DNA of 64,000 nt from Lampris incognitus (lineage: Eukaryota; Chordata; Actinopteri; Lampriformes; Lampridae): contig NC_079213.1 of the NCBI RefSeq assembly GCF_029633865.1, positions 101,147,193 to 101,211,192 on the forward strand. The letters are read 5' to 3'. The first letter of the stretch is position 1; every line of letters begins with the position of its first letter. The notes under the pieces were generated by a model. The model worked only from the letters and a program-made list of their open reading frames with translations. It was not told where the DNA came from and did no database searches. The position numbers and the translations under genes are program-made. Below are positions 35,101 through 49,991 of the stretch, piece after piece.

Positions 35101-38100
35101 TGTCCCTTTTTCTCCCCAATTGTATCCGGCCAATTACCCCACTCTTCCAAGCTGTTCCGGTCGCTGCTCCACCCCCTCTGCTGATCCAGGGAGGGCTGCA
35201 GACCACCACATGCTTCAAGCGATACACGTGGTGTCGCCAGCCGCTTCTTTTACCTGACAGTGAGGAGTTTCACCAGGGGGGCGTAGCGCATGGGAGGATC
35301 ACGCTATTCCCCCAGTCCCCCCTCCCCCCTGAACAGGCACCCCGACCGAGAGGAGGCGCTAGTGCAGCGACCAGGACACACACCCACATCCGGCTTCCCA
35401 CCCGCAGACACAGCCAATTGTGTTTGTAGGGACACCTGACCAAGGCGGAGGTAACACGGGGATTCAAACCGGCAAACCTCATGTTGGTAGGCAACGGAAT
35501 AGACTGCCACGCTACTCGGACGCCCTGCCCCAAAATAACTTGAAATATATAAACTGATATAGCTTGGAGGACAATAACTTTTTAGTGTGACACTTACAAC
35601 ACCGGTGCGTTCGTGACGCCAAATGTGACAAACTAGAAGAAAAAAAAGGCATACTCATCCACTGGTGATGGGAAAGGGGTCAACATTGTATCCAGATGAA
35701 CTGATTCACCTTTCTTTGATTAAAGAAACTTTCTTGGGGGGGGGATTCCCCCCTTTTCTCACCAATTGTACTTGGCCAATTACCCCATGCTTCTGAGCCG
35801 TCCCGGTCGTTGCTCCACCCCTGCCGATCCGGGGAGGGTTGCAGACTACCACATGCCTCCTCTGATACATATGTGCAGCGGCCAGGACACATACCCACAT
35901 CCGGCGTCCCACCCGCAGACACAGCCAATTGTGTCTGTAGGGATGCCCGACCAAGTTGCAGGTAACACGGACAGTCGAACCAGCGATCCCCATGTTGGTA
36001 GGCAACAGAATAGACCGCTATGCTACCCGGACGCCCCTGTAATGCCATTCTTAACTAACTCGTTACCTCTGACTTTTAAAAAGTACTGATAGGAAAGTTA
36101 GCATGATATACACATGAATAACAAGGACAGGATCTCATGATCTGACCATCTGATCAACATGAGACCTGACGCTCCTCTCTCAACGTCTCTCTGACCTGCT
36201 GCAGGAAAACACACAGCTGTACCTGATGTTTTCGTAGTGGCTGATTTCTGGCTTCTTCACAGCCGTGTGACGGTACACTTTGTAGATGATTACCCCGAAA
36301 GCCAAGAGATTTACCTGAGTGGAGGCAGACAAGAACAAACAAACATGATCAAACGAGTCTTTTTCTCTCTGAAGCCACTGTTTTTTCTGTTGAACTGAAT
36401 TGTTTCGGTTCCATTTCTCATTGAACCAGATTAAATAAAGTGCCCAGCTCATTTTACAGTTTACGGGGGGTTCTGATCTTACCAGGATTATCAGACACGC
36501 CGGCCCGATGAAACTCCAGACGAAGTTGTTTTCGGTGCTCAGCCAACACCTGCGGCACAGGACACGATTCCACAACACATTTACCCGATGAAGAGGAGAC
36601 ATGGAATATTATGGTGCTCAGTTAAATTCCCCTTTTGATGTAAGGTTTGGGTAAATTGCTCAATTAAGTGTGTGCAAATCAAGGATTTATCCACCAACGA
36701 ACTCAAATCTTTTGCATGCTTTTACAAGTCAAAATAATGTAAATGTACTCGACTCTCCAATGTAGGAACAAGACGGAATACCTATGCATGAATGAGAGGG
36801 AGGACAGTGGAATGGTGACGATGCAAGGAGTAGAGGTGAAGAAGGCGTATGAGTTTAAATACTTGGGGTCAACTGTCCAAAGTAACGGGGAGTGCAGAAG
36901 AGAGGTGAAGAAGAGAGTGCAGGCAGGTTGGAGTGGGTGGAGAAGAGTGTCAGGAGTGATTTGTGACAGAAGGGTACCAGCAAGAGTTAAAGGGAAGTTC
37001 TACAAGATGGTAGTGAGACCAGCTATGTTATATGGTTTGGAGACAGTGGCACTGACGAGAAGACAGGAGGTGGAGCTGGAGGTGGCAGAGTTGAAGATGC
37101 TAAGATTTTCACTGGGAGTGATGAAGAAGGACAGAATTAGGAACGATTATATTAGAGGGACGTCTCAGGTTGGACGGTTTGGAGACAAAGCAAGAGAGGC
37201 AAGTTTGAGATGGTTTGGACATGTGTGGGGGAGAGATGCTGGGTATATTGGGAGAAGGATGCTGAATATGGAGCTGCCGGGGAAGTGGAAAAGAGGAAGG
37301 CCAAAGAGGAGGTTTATGGCTGTGGTGAGGGAGGACATGCAGGTGGCTGGTGTGACAGAGGAAGATGCAGAGGACAGGAAGAAATGGAAATAGACGATCC
37401 ACTGTGGCGACGCCTAACAGGAGCAGCCGAAAGTAGCAGTAGTAGACTCGACTCTCAATAAAGCTGAACTCCAACCTGACAAACTCAAACTCCTATACAC
37501 TTGAATCTCTTATGCACTTTTATAAACTAAAATTTCTTGCACATTTTTTAAAAACTCAAATCTTTTGCATGCTTTTACAACACTATTTGAGAGAGAGATC
37601 CCTCCTACTTGGCCAATCACCCCACTCTTCCGGTTGCTGCTCCACCCCCTCTGCTGATCCGGGGAGGGCTGCAGACTACCACATGGCTCCTCCGATACAT
37701 GTGGAGTCACCAACCGCTTCTTTTCACCTGACAGTGAGGAGTTTTGCCAGGGGGACATAGCGCGTGGGAGGATCACACTATTCCCTCCCCCAGTTCCCCC
37801 TCCCCCCCAAACAGGTGCCCCAACCAACCAGAGAAGGTGCAAGTGCAGCGACCAGGACACACACCCACATCCGGCTTCCCACTCGCAGACACGGCCAATT
37901 GTGTCTATAGGGACGCCCAGCCAAGCCAAGCCAAGCTTGAACAGGCAATCCCCGTGTTGGTAAGCAACGGAATAGACCACCAAGCTACCCGGGGACCCGC
38001 TAAAGGGTTTTTTCAGGGAGTTGTTCCTTATCCGATGAGAGGGTCTAAGGACAGGATGTTGTGTTGCTGTAAAGCCCCCTAAGGCAAATTAATAATATGT

Positions 38101-40556
38101 GATATTGGGCTATACAAATAAAATTGACTTGACAAAATATTGTAAAGGTCCTCAGCTGTGAATGGGTTAAATCTTGAACTCAAACATCTTACATGCTTCA
38201 ACAAACTCAGATTTCTGTACTTACACTTTACTGGTGCCATAGTACTTGGAGCCCAGCGTTGCCGAGATGGCCACCACCACCGCCGGGCTTCCATAGCCGA
38301 AGATGTAGAAGTTGCGGTGCAGGAAGCCCTTGTTGTAGATGACGCCAACGACTATCAAGTACAGATGGATCCCCTCGATACACATCCAGGCAAAGGCAGC
38401 CAAGAAGAAATAGTGAAGAAGGCCCGCAATGACGGAGCAGAAGAGCTGCGAAGAAACATACAAATATGGAGAGAGACATCTAGTGGAGTAACGAGCCACA
38501 TCCAAACAACTGTAAACTTGTTCTTGTTATAAAGTTATATACATTTGATATTCATTATACATGTATATGTCATGCATGTAAATGTTTGATGTTTTGTCTC
38601 AGGAGGTAGCAGAGGTGTGAGGCGGAGCAGGCATGTGGTAGTCTGCAGCCCTCCCCAGATCGGCAGAGGGGGTGAAGCAGCGACAGGGATGGCTTGGAAG
38701 AGTGGGGTATTGGGGAGAAAAAGTGGGAAACCCCCCCCCCCCCAAAAAAAACGGGCTCAACATATTCTGGACTACTACAAATCTGTTTCCTGTCAGTCTG
38801 CTCTGCCAAACGATGTGGTGAGATTGTTATTTATTCAACATAATGGAAGGTTGACCAACCAATGAATATTTCCACAGTGTTTATAAGATCATAAGGAAGA
38901 GATTATGAGCTGATTGTGTTCGTAAGGTTACCGTTGGGTGGTTGGCTGGTTGGCTGGTTAAATGATTTTGGTTTAGGGGACATGTTGGAGCTTTTGTTTT
39001 TTGAGGTAGGTCCAATGACCCAACCACTTCCCACCAGCTACACATACATACTACACACATATCTGCATGTGAGCACGCACGTGCTTAACCACAAACAGCT
39101 GTACCTGACTGATGCGAAGCCATTTCTCACCTTATGGGTGTTCATGTTGATGCCGACAAGGAAGATGAACTCAGCCATGAAGAGGCTGCAGCAGAGGTTC
39201 TTGTGGATGGTGGTTCTGGTGCTCTGGATCTCGCTGAAGAACCAGAAGGTGAAGATGCACAGCGACAGGCAGATGAGCGAGATGATCATTCCCAGCAGCG
39301 TGATAGAGGTCAGAACGTTGTAGTGAGCCACGAGCTGAGAGACAAGCAGACGGGCGGGGGGGTGATATTGTAAGTTAAGACAGTCACGTTGTGATTCTGT
39401 TGTGTTTTTATCTAAAGATGTTTAAAGAGCCAGTCCAATGAAAACCATGTTTTCCAATCTTTGTCCTTTTTTTTTTTGGATTTTTCCCCTTTTTCTCCCC
39501 AATTGTATCTAAATGTATCCGGCCAATTACCCCACTCTTCCGAGCCACCCGGGTCGCTGCTCCACCCCCCTCTGCCGATCCGGGGAGGGCTGCAGACTAC
39601 CACATGCCTCCTCCGATACATGTGGAGTCACCAGCCGATTCTTTTCCCCTGACAGTGAGGAGTTTTGCCAGGGGGAAGTAGCACATGGGAGGATCACGTT
39701 ATCCCCCCCCCCCCCGAACAGGCGCCCCGACTGACCAAAGGAGGCGCTCTAGTGCAGCGACCAGGACACATACCCATATCCGGCTTCCCACCTGCAGATA
39801 TGGCCAATTGTGTCTGTAGGGACGCACGACCAAGCTGGAGGTAACACAGGGATTCGAACCGGCAATCCCTGTGTTGGTAGGCAAGGGAATAGATCGCCAC
39901 GCCACCTGGACATCCCATAATCTTTGTATTTTCTAACAAAATGCTTGTTGATGTAACACACAAAATGCTAGAACAGCTGCCCCTTGAGAAACTTTCCTCC
40001 CGGTTGTCAACATAATTAAACAGTTTCAGAAAACCAAGCAGCTTCTGGTAATAAATGACATCATCTAATACTCCGATTTGATTGGACAGTCAATGAATCA
40101 TCATCATCAGGCTGTTGGTCTGTTTTTGAATAGCTGCTTAGCAACATCATGCTAGTTAACAAGCTAGCTAGCTTTCAATAAAGAGTCTTGTGAACTCAAC
40201 CTGCTGAGATTGTCTGTGTTCAGAGCGGTGGGCACTAAAACGGTTATAAAAAAATCAAATTATACTTCTGAAGCTGAAAAAATGACTCTGCTAACATTAA
40301 TATTACAGTGTAAAACCTGACTAAATGAATTAAAATCATTGGACTGGGTCTTTAACATTGCATGAAGACGTAATGTGCACAGTCATCTGCATTTTGTGCA
40401 GGACAGTGCAACTGGATCTTAGTGCGGACAACAAAGGCATCCAGACATCCATTATCCGAACTGTTTATCCTTTTCTCGGGGTCGCCGGACTATCCCAGCA
40501 GTCATGGGGCAGCAGGGGGGGAGACGCCCTGGACAGGCTGCCAGGCCATCACAGGG

Positions 40557-40598
<42 letters not shown>

Positions 40599-43500
40599 TT
40601 CACACCTGGGGCAATTTAGTATGGCCGATTCACCTGACCTACATGTCTTTGGACTGTGGGAGGAAACTGGAGCACCCGGAGGAAACCCACACAGACACAG
40701 GGAGAATGTACAAACTCCACACAGAGGACAACACGGGACAACCCCCAAGGTTGAGCGACCCCAGGGCTCGAACCCTTCTCTTAATGTTCATCCTAAATAT
40801 AAGCAACGATGACGGCAATACTTGCCATTGAGTGTGAACTGGCTGAACAGATGGGCTTTAAAGACATTCTAAAGGACTTTACAGCCAGTAAGACAAGGAA
40901 GATGGCTGTGTAAGAGACAAAGATGAAGCTACGAGGTAAGAAATTGCATTTTCTATGAAGCAATGTGTGGTTTAAGTGTAGCAGATCTTTGTTGACCTTG
41001 TTGTGTTTAAGTGTGTCAGAGAGTTCTATTATGGTGTGCTTGTGTGTAAGTGTGCTCCACAAAAATGTGGAAAAAAGTACTCAAAAAGATGGAAAAGAAC
41101 TGATTATTCTGAATAAATTAGTTAAATACCCTCGTGAAGATCATTTCAACTGGATGCTGTTTTCATCAGGACTTCACAACTGCTACAGACACATGTATAT
41201 ATTATGATATTTCAAACATCAAGAAAGCGTTCTAAAGTGTTTCAAATCATTTTTCCAAAGTAATCCGACTTACGTTGGCCCGTCCCGACGACATCAGTAT
41301 AGCGAAGTGTGTAAGGTGGTTGCAGGAACAGGTGGTGGCGCTGCTGTTGACGTGAACTCTCCGACAGCCGTGCGTGGCCCAGCGGCCCTGCAGGCTCGCC
41401 AGCTCGTACTCCCAGAAAGCACATTTGGTCACATCAGCTTCAGTGTCTATGGGCTTTGGGGGAAAGAGGTAAAAAAACAAGAGGCTGTTTATACCTGCCA
41501 TTAGCATGCGTCTTGGGTGGTCCGATCACAAGTGGACCGCTCTAAGTACGTCAGTTCACACCTGGTATTAGAATGTGTCTTGGGTGACCACTTGTGATTG
41601 GATCTCACTTACCCGCTCTATATGCAAATAAACACGTACGTCAATGTGGTAGGGGGTGTGGTTTAGCCTCGGCTGCAAGCGGGGAGAGGGGGCGTGGCTC
41701 GTGGGCCAGCAGACGTGACAAGCAGTACGTTTACATGATGTTAGAAAAAGTCGATTTATTGTGTTAGTCCGACTAAAACTGGACTTTTCAAATACCTGTA
41801 AACGTGTTAGTCCCACTGAAATCGTACTAAATCGAATTTCTCGAAGTCCGACTAACACACCTAGATAATGCGGTTGGGGATCGATTTATTCTAGCATGTA
41901 TACGCTTCAATCGGCCCCGAACTGGCCTAGGCATTCTGCGCATGATCCATAGTTCCCACAGCGGTCTTACACCCGGAAGTCAAACAGCGTAGGGACAGCG
42001 TGCATCTCATTTGTACCAAAAGTAAAGCATCGAGTATGTATGAAATGTACAGCGCTGTAAAGTTGTCCATGTTTTCACCGCTCGACATGGAACCCGCTTG
42101 CCGCTTGCCAACTTGTTTGTCGCTTGTTTGGTATGTGATGCAATAGGTCAACTGGAAGAAGGTCCAACAACAACCAGCTGAAAGGGGGCACTTCGCCACC
42201 TACCGTACCGGGGTCGGACATACTTCCGTCAATAAATCGATTCTCCCACTGTTCTTGTATACCGGGACAACGACAGTAGTCCAACTACATGGCCTAATCG
42301 AGCTATAACCATAGCTCAACTTCACTGTGCATGTAAACGCAGTCAGGGAGGCTGATCAGTGACCAGTCTCACGTGTGTCAAACCAACAACCTGTCCTTAT
42401 ATACTGCAGTGAAGCTGGGTCCTGGGCCACAAACAGGCCTGAAGTGAGACGAAGGAAAGGGAAGCCACATGCTCTGAAAGGAGAGAGCGAGGAAATGGCT
42501 CCAGCACCAGAGCACACCAGTCCGTGCGAGTGAACAAATGAAACACATCGCTAAATAAAGTCTAAAACCATGTCCACCTTCATCTCGAACAAATAAACAC
42601 TGAACCTGAAGTTGAACTTGAACATGCAAGTGGGTGGGGGCTCTTCTACAGTTGTGGGTCTGATGTGTGTCAGAAATTACAGACGTGGCTAAAAAAAAAA
42701 AAAAAAAATCTAAACTTAGCGTAGGCTTTGGTAGGCGGAGGATGTCAGTTGATTAGGTGGCCTTTCAATGCGGCCTGGGACATGTGCATTTATACTGCAA
42801 ATGTGATGTGGACAAATGCATCCCAGGCCATCTCCAAATGAGGCCTGAGTGGTAGGATCTCAAGACGCATTGAGGACGCATTGGGTGCATTCACACCAGT
42901 ACTTAAGAGCTGTCCATTTGTAATCAGATAACCCAAGAAACATTTCCCCCCCCCCTTTTTTTCCCCAAATTGTACTTGGCCAATTACCCCACTCTTTTGA
43001 GCTGTCCCAGTCGTTGCTCCACCCCCTCTGCCGATCCGGGGAGGGCTGCAGACTACCACATGCCTCCTCTGATACATGTGGAGTCGCCAGCCACTTCTTT
43101 TCACCTGAAAGTGAGGAGTTTCACCAGGGGGGACGTAGCGTGTGGGAGAATCACGCTATTCCCCCCAGTTCCCTCTCCCCCCCGAACAGGTACCCCGACC
43201 GACCAGAGGAGGCACTAGTGCAGCAACCAGGACACAGACCCACATCTGGCTTCCCACCCGCAAACACGGCCAATTGTGTCTGTAGGGACGCCCGACCAAG
43301 TCGGAGGCAACACGAGGATTCGAATCCCGATGTTGGTAGCCAACGGAATAGACCACTACGCTACCCAGATGCCCTTCCCCAAAATAACTTGAACTATATA
43401 AACTAATACAGCTTGCGGAAGGCAAGCAGTTTTTGGCAGATGATCACTTTTTGGTACGATACCTACGACACCAGTGCGTTCGTGACATGGAACGTGACAC

Positions 43501-46500
43501 ACTAGAAAAAACAAAACAAAACAAAAAACAGAAAGGCATACTCATCTACTGGTGATGGGACAGGGGTCAATCACGTATTTTTAGTGGGTAATCCCGTGTT
43601 CAAAAACCCCGTTTATACGCACTAATTTTGGTGGAAAGGGGGAATAAATTGGAATAAATTGTCAAGGCCATCGCCGTTATTGTGGATTGGCTCTACACAG
43701 CCAGCCAGAAGGTTTGTCTTAAAATGCTCCATACAAGTGGAATAGTAAATATGTAGTATCTGTGTAGTAAATTTCAGCTCTGTGCAGGTTTTTGCCGACT
43801 GTAATAGTGTCACCTACAAAAAGACTCACTGGCCGATCGCCAGGGGGTCGGCCCGCTTTAGTCGAGCTGTTAGCGATGTCACCTCGTGGTGCACTACAAG
43901 CCTGGATTGTTGCGCGCTCGCATCGGCCTTGACTGACAGGCAGGTCTGGCCAATCCTAGCGCCTGAGGGCGGGAACTTTCCAGATTCATCCTAGGAAAAA
44001 AATATTTGCATCCCGCAGGGGGCGGAAAATATGCTCAGTTACATCGGTGGCAGCGGTGGGATCTGCAGTGTGCAGATCCTCAGAAGACTTTTCGTTGCGC
44101 GAGGGCGGCTTCCAGGAGAAGGTGACTACTGTAACCTACAAAAAGACTCACTGGCTGATTGCCAGGGGCTCCGCTCCCTTCAGTCGAACGGTTAGCGATG
44201 TTGCCTCATGGTGCAGTACAACCCTGGATCGAATCCCGCAGCGGGGCGAAAATATTCTCGGTTACAATGTAACCGAGCATATTGTAGCAAATTTGGGGGC
44301 AGTCTGGGAACCGCCACAGCCTGGACGTGAACCTGGGTCTCCCGCACCACGAGGCGACATCGCTAACCGCTCGACTAAAGAGGCCGGCCCCCTGGCGATC
44401 GGCCAGTGAGTCTTTTTGTAGGTTACAATAGCTAGCTTTAGCACTGTGTACGGAATGGTGCCAATCATACCCTGATTATCTTCCCTGACAACGTATATTT
44501 TGATACTCTTTGGTATGTAGATCCTCTTCTGTTGACAGTGTAACAGTGTACGACCATGGCTGTGTAGACTCGCTAGCCTTTGGCTAATGGGTCGGACCCT
44601 TTAGTTGACTGGTTAGCGCAGTTGCCCATGGTGCGGGGAACCCAGGTTCGACTCCCACCTGGCCCCTGAAATCCCGCTACATTTGGTGGCAGCGGTGGGA
44701 TGCATATGCACTCAGAAGCATGAAGGAGCTGGTATGCAGAAGCATGGGGACGCACTTCCCAAAGAAGGGGGGGTAGTGTAATGATCATGGACGTGTAGAC
44801 TCGCTAGCCCTTGGCTAACGGGTCAGACCCTTGCATTGACTGGTTAGCGCAGTCTACACATCCGTGGTTGTACACTGTTACACTGCACCACGGGCGACTG
44901 CGCTAATCAGTGACGTAGAGGGTCTGACACGTTAGCCAAGGGCTAGGGAGTCTACACATCTGTGGTCGTACACTGTTACAATATTGTTAGATTTTTTTTT
45001 CCTACTTAAGACGTTAGTGTTCATCTTAAGACCTTGATGTTTACGTTAAGAATCCCACCGAGTACTATACCCAGTATTTGCAAATTGGCTCTCAATAAAA
45101 CTTGAAATTGGTAATCATGGTAATACATGAACTTTCACCAAACCAAACATTAAATGCCACAGATAAATCATATTCAGCAACTTTTTCAACAAAAATCCAT
45201 GAAAACACCATTGTCAGACTGGCTGTCACTCTCCAGATGTAAATTTCTCCCAATTGCATCATTGAGGTTGCTGTTCATTGGTGTTTTTTTTTTTAAACGA
45301 TTTTCATGAGAAAATCTGACATTTTCATACCATTTTTTCATCATCTATTGCTATGACAACTCTGCTGGGGCATCCGGGTAGCATAGCAGTCTATTCCGTT
45401 GCCAACCAACACGGGAATCAGCGGTTCGAATTCCCGTGTTACCTCCGGCTTGGTCGGGTGTCCCTACAGACACAATTGGCCGTGTCTGCAGGTGGGAAGC
45501 CGGATATGGGTATGTGTCTTGGTCAATGCACTAGCGCCTCCTCCGGTCAGTCGGGGCACCTGTTCGGGAGGGGAGGGGGAACTGGGGGGAATAGCGCGAT
45601 CCTCCCACGCGCTACGCCCCCCTCACAAAACTTCTCACTGTCAGGTGAAAAGAAGCGGCTGATGACTCCACATGTATCGGAGGAGGCATGTGGTAGTCTG
45701 CAGCCCTCCCTGGATCAGCAGAAGGGGTTGAGCAGTGACCGGGACGGCTCAGAAGAGTGGGTTAATTGGCCAAGTACAATTGGGGAGAAAAAAGGGGGGG
45801 AACAGCGACTGCTACAATTTGAATTTGATCATTCATTTTATTTTATTTTATTTTTTTTTGGATTTTTCTCTTTTTCTCCCCAGTTGTATCCAGCCAATTA
45901 CCCCACTCCTCCGAGCCGTCCCGGTCGCTGCTCCAACCCCTCTGCCGATCCGGGGAGGTATGCAGACTACCACATGCCTCCTCCGATACATGTGGAGTCG
46001 TCAGCCGCTTATTTTTCACCTGACAGTGAGGAGTTTCGCCAGGTGGATGTAGCACGTGGGAGGATCATGCTATTCCCCCCAGTTCCCCCTCTCCCCCGAA
46101 CAGGAACCCCGACCGGCCAGAGGAGGCACTAGTGCAGCGACCAGGACACATAGCCACATCCGGCTTACCACCTGCAGACACAGCCAATTGCGTCTGTAGG
46201 GACGCCTGACCAAGCCGGAGGCAACATGGGGATTCGAGCCGGCGATCCCCGTGTTGGTAGGCAACGGAAGAGACCGCCACGCCACCCGGACGCCCCTTGA
46301 ATTTGATTAGTGCATGTGTTACAGCGTATTTCCAATTATTATATGATACATGAAATGAGCAAGGCAGCAGCCAGAAAAGGTTTGGTTTGGAGATAGATGA
46401 GTTTCTCTGAGACTGTGTGTATGAGAGTGTGGAGGCTGTGTGAGCGGTCTGCACCTTGTTGTGCTGCAGGGTGAAGGTGATGTGGTCAAGCTGGTAAATG

Positions 46501-47229
46501 GCAGCAGGTTTGATGGCTGCGGCGATGACTTGGGAATTGACTGTGATTTCGCCTGATCCCGCGTAGCGTGAGTAGTCGGTGACGCCGGGGTCCACGGTGG
46601 GCTTCATGATGTCCCCGATGGTGTCATACCGCACAAACACCACCGACACACTTTCTGAAAGACAAAGGGAAATAAAAATAAGGCAGGAAGGAGCCTAAGT
46701 TTTTATACTTCAATCAAACATTTTCAGTCCAAACTGCAGTGGCTCAGACACAGTAAAATAATTGTTTCCAGTTGTTTTTCAAAGCGTCTAGATGGAAAAT
46801 CCTGCAGAATCCTGGACCCTAACAAAAGCTATGGAGAAAAAAACATAAGCTTGTGAACTTAGAGCATGTAGAAGAATGCTGCAAATCCCATTCACAGCGC
46901 ACGTCACCAACACTAAAGTGCTGAACAGAGTTAAGGATGCTGCTGGTCACCATGATAGTTTACTGACAATGGTAAAAAAAAAAAAGGAAATTAAACTGGT
47001 TTGGGCACATTTGCCGAACGGAAAGGACACTTGCAAAGGACATCCTGCAAGGCCTGGCAGAAGGGACTAGGGAGAGAGGGAGACCGAGAAAAACCTGGGT
47101 AAACAACATTGGGAGAATAGCTACAGATGAGCGTAGTGGAGGCGGGGAGAGCTGCGATGGATAGGGAATGGTGAAAGAGACGTGTTGAGGCATCAGATGT
47201 GCTCCTACGACCTCCATAGGTTACGGAAC

Positions 47230-47265
<36 letters not shown>

Positions 47266-49960
47266 GACAGAAAATGTTTTGGCCTTCCTGGATTAGTAAA
47301 TAGGTGGCATGGTGGCGCAGTGGTTAGCGTGGTCACCTCACAGCAAAAAGGTCCTGGGTTCGAGCCCCGGGGTAGTCCAACCTTGGTGGGTCTTCCCGGG
47401 TCGTCCTCTGTGGGGAGTTTGCATGTTCTCCCCGTGTCTGTGTGGGTTTCCTCCAGGAGCGCCGGTTTCCTCCCACAGTCCAAAGACATGTAGGTCAGGT
47501 GAATTGGCCGTACTAAATTGTCCCTAGGAATGAATGGGTGTGTGTGTGTGTGTCGGCCCTGTGATGGCCTGGCGGCCTGTCCAGAGTGTCTCCCCGCCTG
47601 CTGCCCAATGACTGCTGGAATAGGCTCCAGCATCCCCGCGACCCTGAGAGCAGGATAAGCGGTTAAGATAATGGATGGATGGATGGATGGATGGATGGAT
47701 GGATGGATGGATGGATGGATGGATGGATGGATGGATTAGAAAATAGTCATATTACACACACACACGTGTGCACACAAACACCCACACACACACACACACA
47801 CACACACAAAGTTTCTACATTCAGGAACACAGGAGCTGGACCAGCTGAGTGAGATTTGACTCTCGGTCTTCAGATAAGTGATGTCGACTGAAGCCGTTAA
47901 GCAATGGCAGCTGCAGGCAAACCCTTTGTGTTTGCACGTTTTGTCTCTGTCGTCTGTTTTGTCTTGCAGCCATTGCAGCGTGCACAACGGAGTCAGCACT
48001 CGCATAGAAATGACTTAAAGACCATTTAACTTTACTACTATTCTAGTTGTAGATAAAACCCCTTTGAGTAGAAAAAAAGAAAATGTACCACACTTGAGGT
48101 GAGATGGTGGAAGTACCTTGTAGCCAGGTTTTTAACTAAATGATGGTGACAACGCAACACAATACAATACAATACAGCACATTACCCAGTAAGTGGTTGT
48201 ACACTAGACAGAAAGAGGGAGGTCCAGGATGATAATATACATAGAACAACCTTGTAAATATATATATTTTTTGTGGACCCCCCCCTTTTTATGATTAATA
48301 GTTTTTTCCCCACAATAAACAAAACGTGTGTACAAGTGTTTCAATTACAAATGACATGGATATTAAACCAGAAAGTGATGGAAATGAAACAAACACAACC
48401 AGGCCAAAAATAAATAAAAGATAGATAGGAGTGACATACTGAGGTGAGAGAGAAAAAAAACAGAACAAAAAACAAACAAAAGCAAAAAAAAACATGACTG
48501 CGATGCGTGGAGCGCTTCAGTGTACAGCACTGCTTGTCAACAGGTATTCTAACCAAAACCATCTCGCAGTTATTTGCATTTTATGTGATATGTTACTGTT
48601 ATTCTTATGAGCTGGAAACGCCATTAAATGCTCAGTAAATAAGAACGGTGCTGCCCCCATTTCAGGTGATGTTCCTCCACCTTATCAAGCAGCCTGTATG
48701 AGAACTGTTCTAGGGCGGCCTGCTGACCAAGAGAGGTGTGCCACAAAAATGGCGCTGGTGCAGAGGAGGCTTTCCATTCTCTCACCATGAGTTCCCGTCC
48801 TGACATAAAGGCAGTCTGGATCCAGTCAGTGAGCAGAGGAGTCCAATCACTTGATGCAGAGGGGTCACCCAAAATAAACGGACTGGAGGAGAAAGGGATG
48901 GCTAGGCTGGCATTTTTTATTTGTTTTACATCGATATGTTGAGCAGACCACAACTCCTGTATTTTTGGGCAACTCCAAAGCATGTGTACGAGAGTACCAT
49001 CTTTGTCAAGACACCTCCAAGCACTCTGAGCTGTCCACCAAACCCACTCTACGCAGCCAGGGGGATCACCTGACAGTCAGGAGTTTCGCCAGGGGGACGT
49101 AGCACATGGGAGGATCACACATTTCTCTCAGTTTGCCCCAACCGGCCAGAGGAGGCGCTAGTGCAGCGACCAGGACACATACCCACATCCGGCTTCCCAC
49201 CCACAGACACAGCCAATTGCGTCTGTACGGACGCCCGTCCAAGCCAGAGGCAACATGGGGATTCGAACCGGTGATCCCCATGTTGGTAGGCAACGGAAGA
49301 GACCGCCACACCACCTGGACACCCCTTGAATTTGATTAGTGCATGTGTTACAGCGTATTTCTAATTATTATATGATAAATGACAATGAGCAAGGCAGCAG
49401 TCAGAAAAGGTTTTGTTTGGAGAAAGATGAGTTTCTCTGAGACTGTGTGTATGAGACTGTGGAGGCTGTGTGAGCGGTCTGCACCTCGTTGCGCTGCAGG
49501 GTGAAGGCCAATTGATCCCCTGTTGGTAGATAATGGAATAGAACGCTACACTACTTGGACAACCATTGTTTTTTTTTCTTAAATGTTGTGATATATTATG
49601 TCTGAGGGTCATTCTGATCAACACACCAAGTCAGTTTCCTGGTAAAGTAAACACTTACTTTGTAAATAAAAACAGATCCTACTTTTGCTTCAGAATGTGA
49701 TCTTAAACCACCTCACCGTTTCCACCTTCCTCTGCTCTGGATTTGGGACTCAGGCTGATCTGATCTCCTCCCAGAGACACAGAGATCCTGGACGTCGTCT
49801 TACCCACATCAACGTTGAGGAGCTTCAGCTCTGCAGACCACACAAGTGGGAAATGAAAATGACAAATAACAGAAAACACCAGTGTCTGCACAATCACATG
49901 CCAGAGGGACATCTGAAACAACTGACGATGGTCTGAGTCTGTCCCAGCTCTCGCTGTCTC

Positions 49961-49991
<31 letters not shown>

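Noticed and set aside
47303..47380. tRNA gene at the head of SINE family A
   Set aside because: Box A and B are present, but the molecule does not close into an acceptor stem and is followed by the SINE body, so it is a tRNA-derived SINE head, not a tRNA gene.
49470..49510. Alternative adgrl4 exon
   Set aside because: Only the tail of a duplicated exon is present, with no acceptor or upstream coding part.
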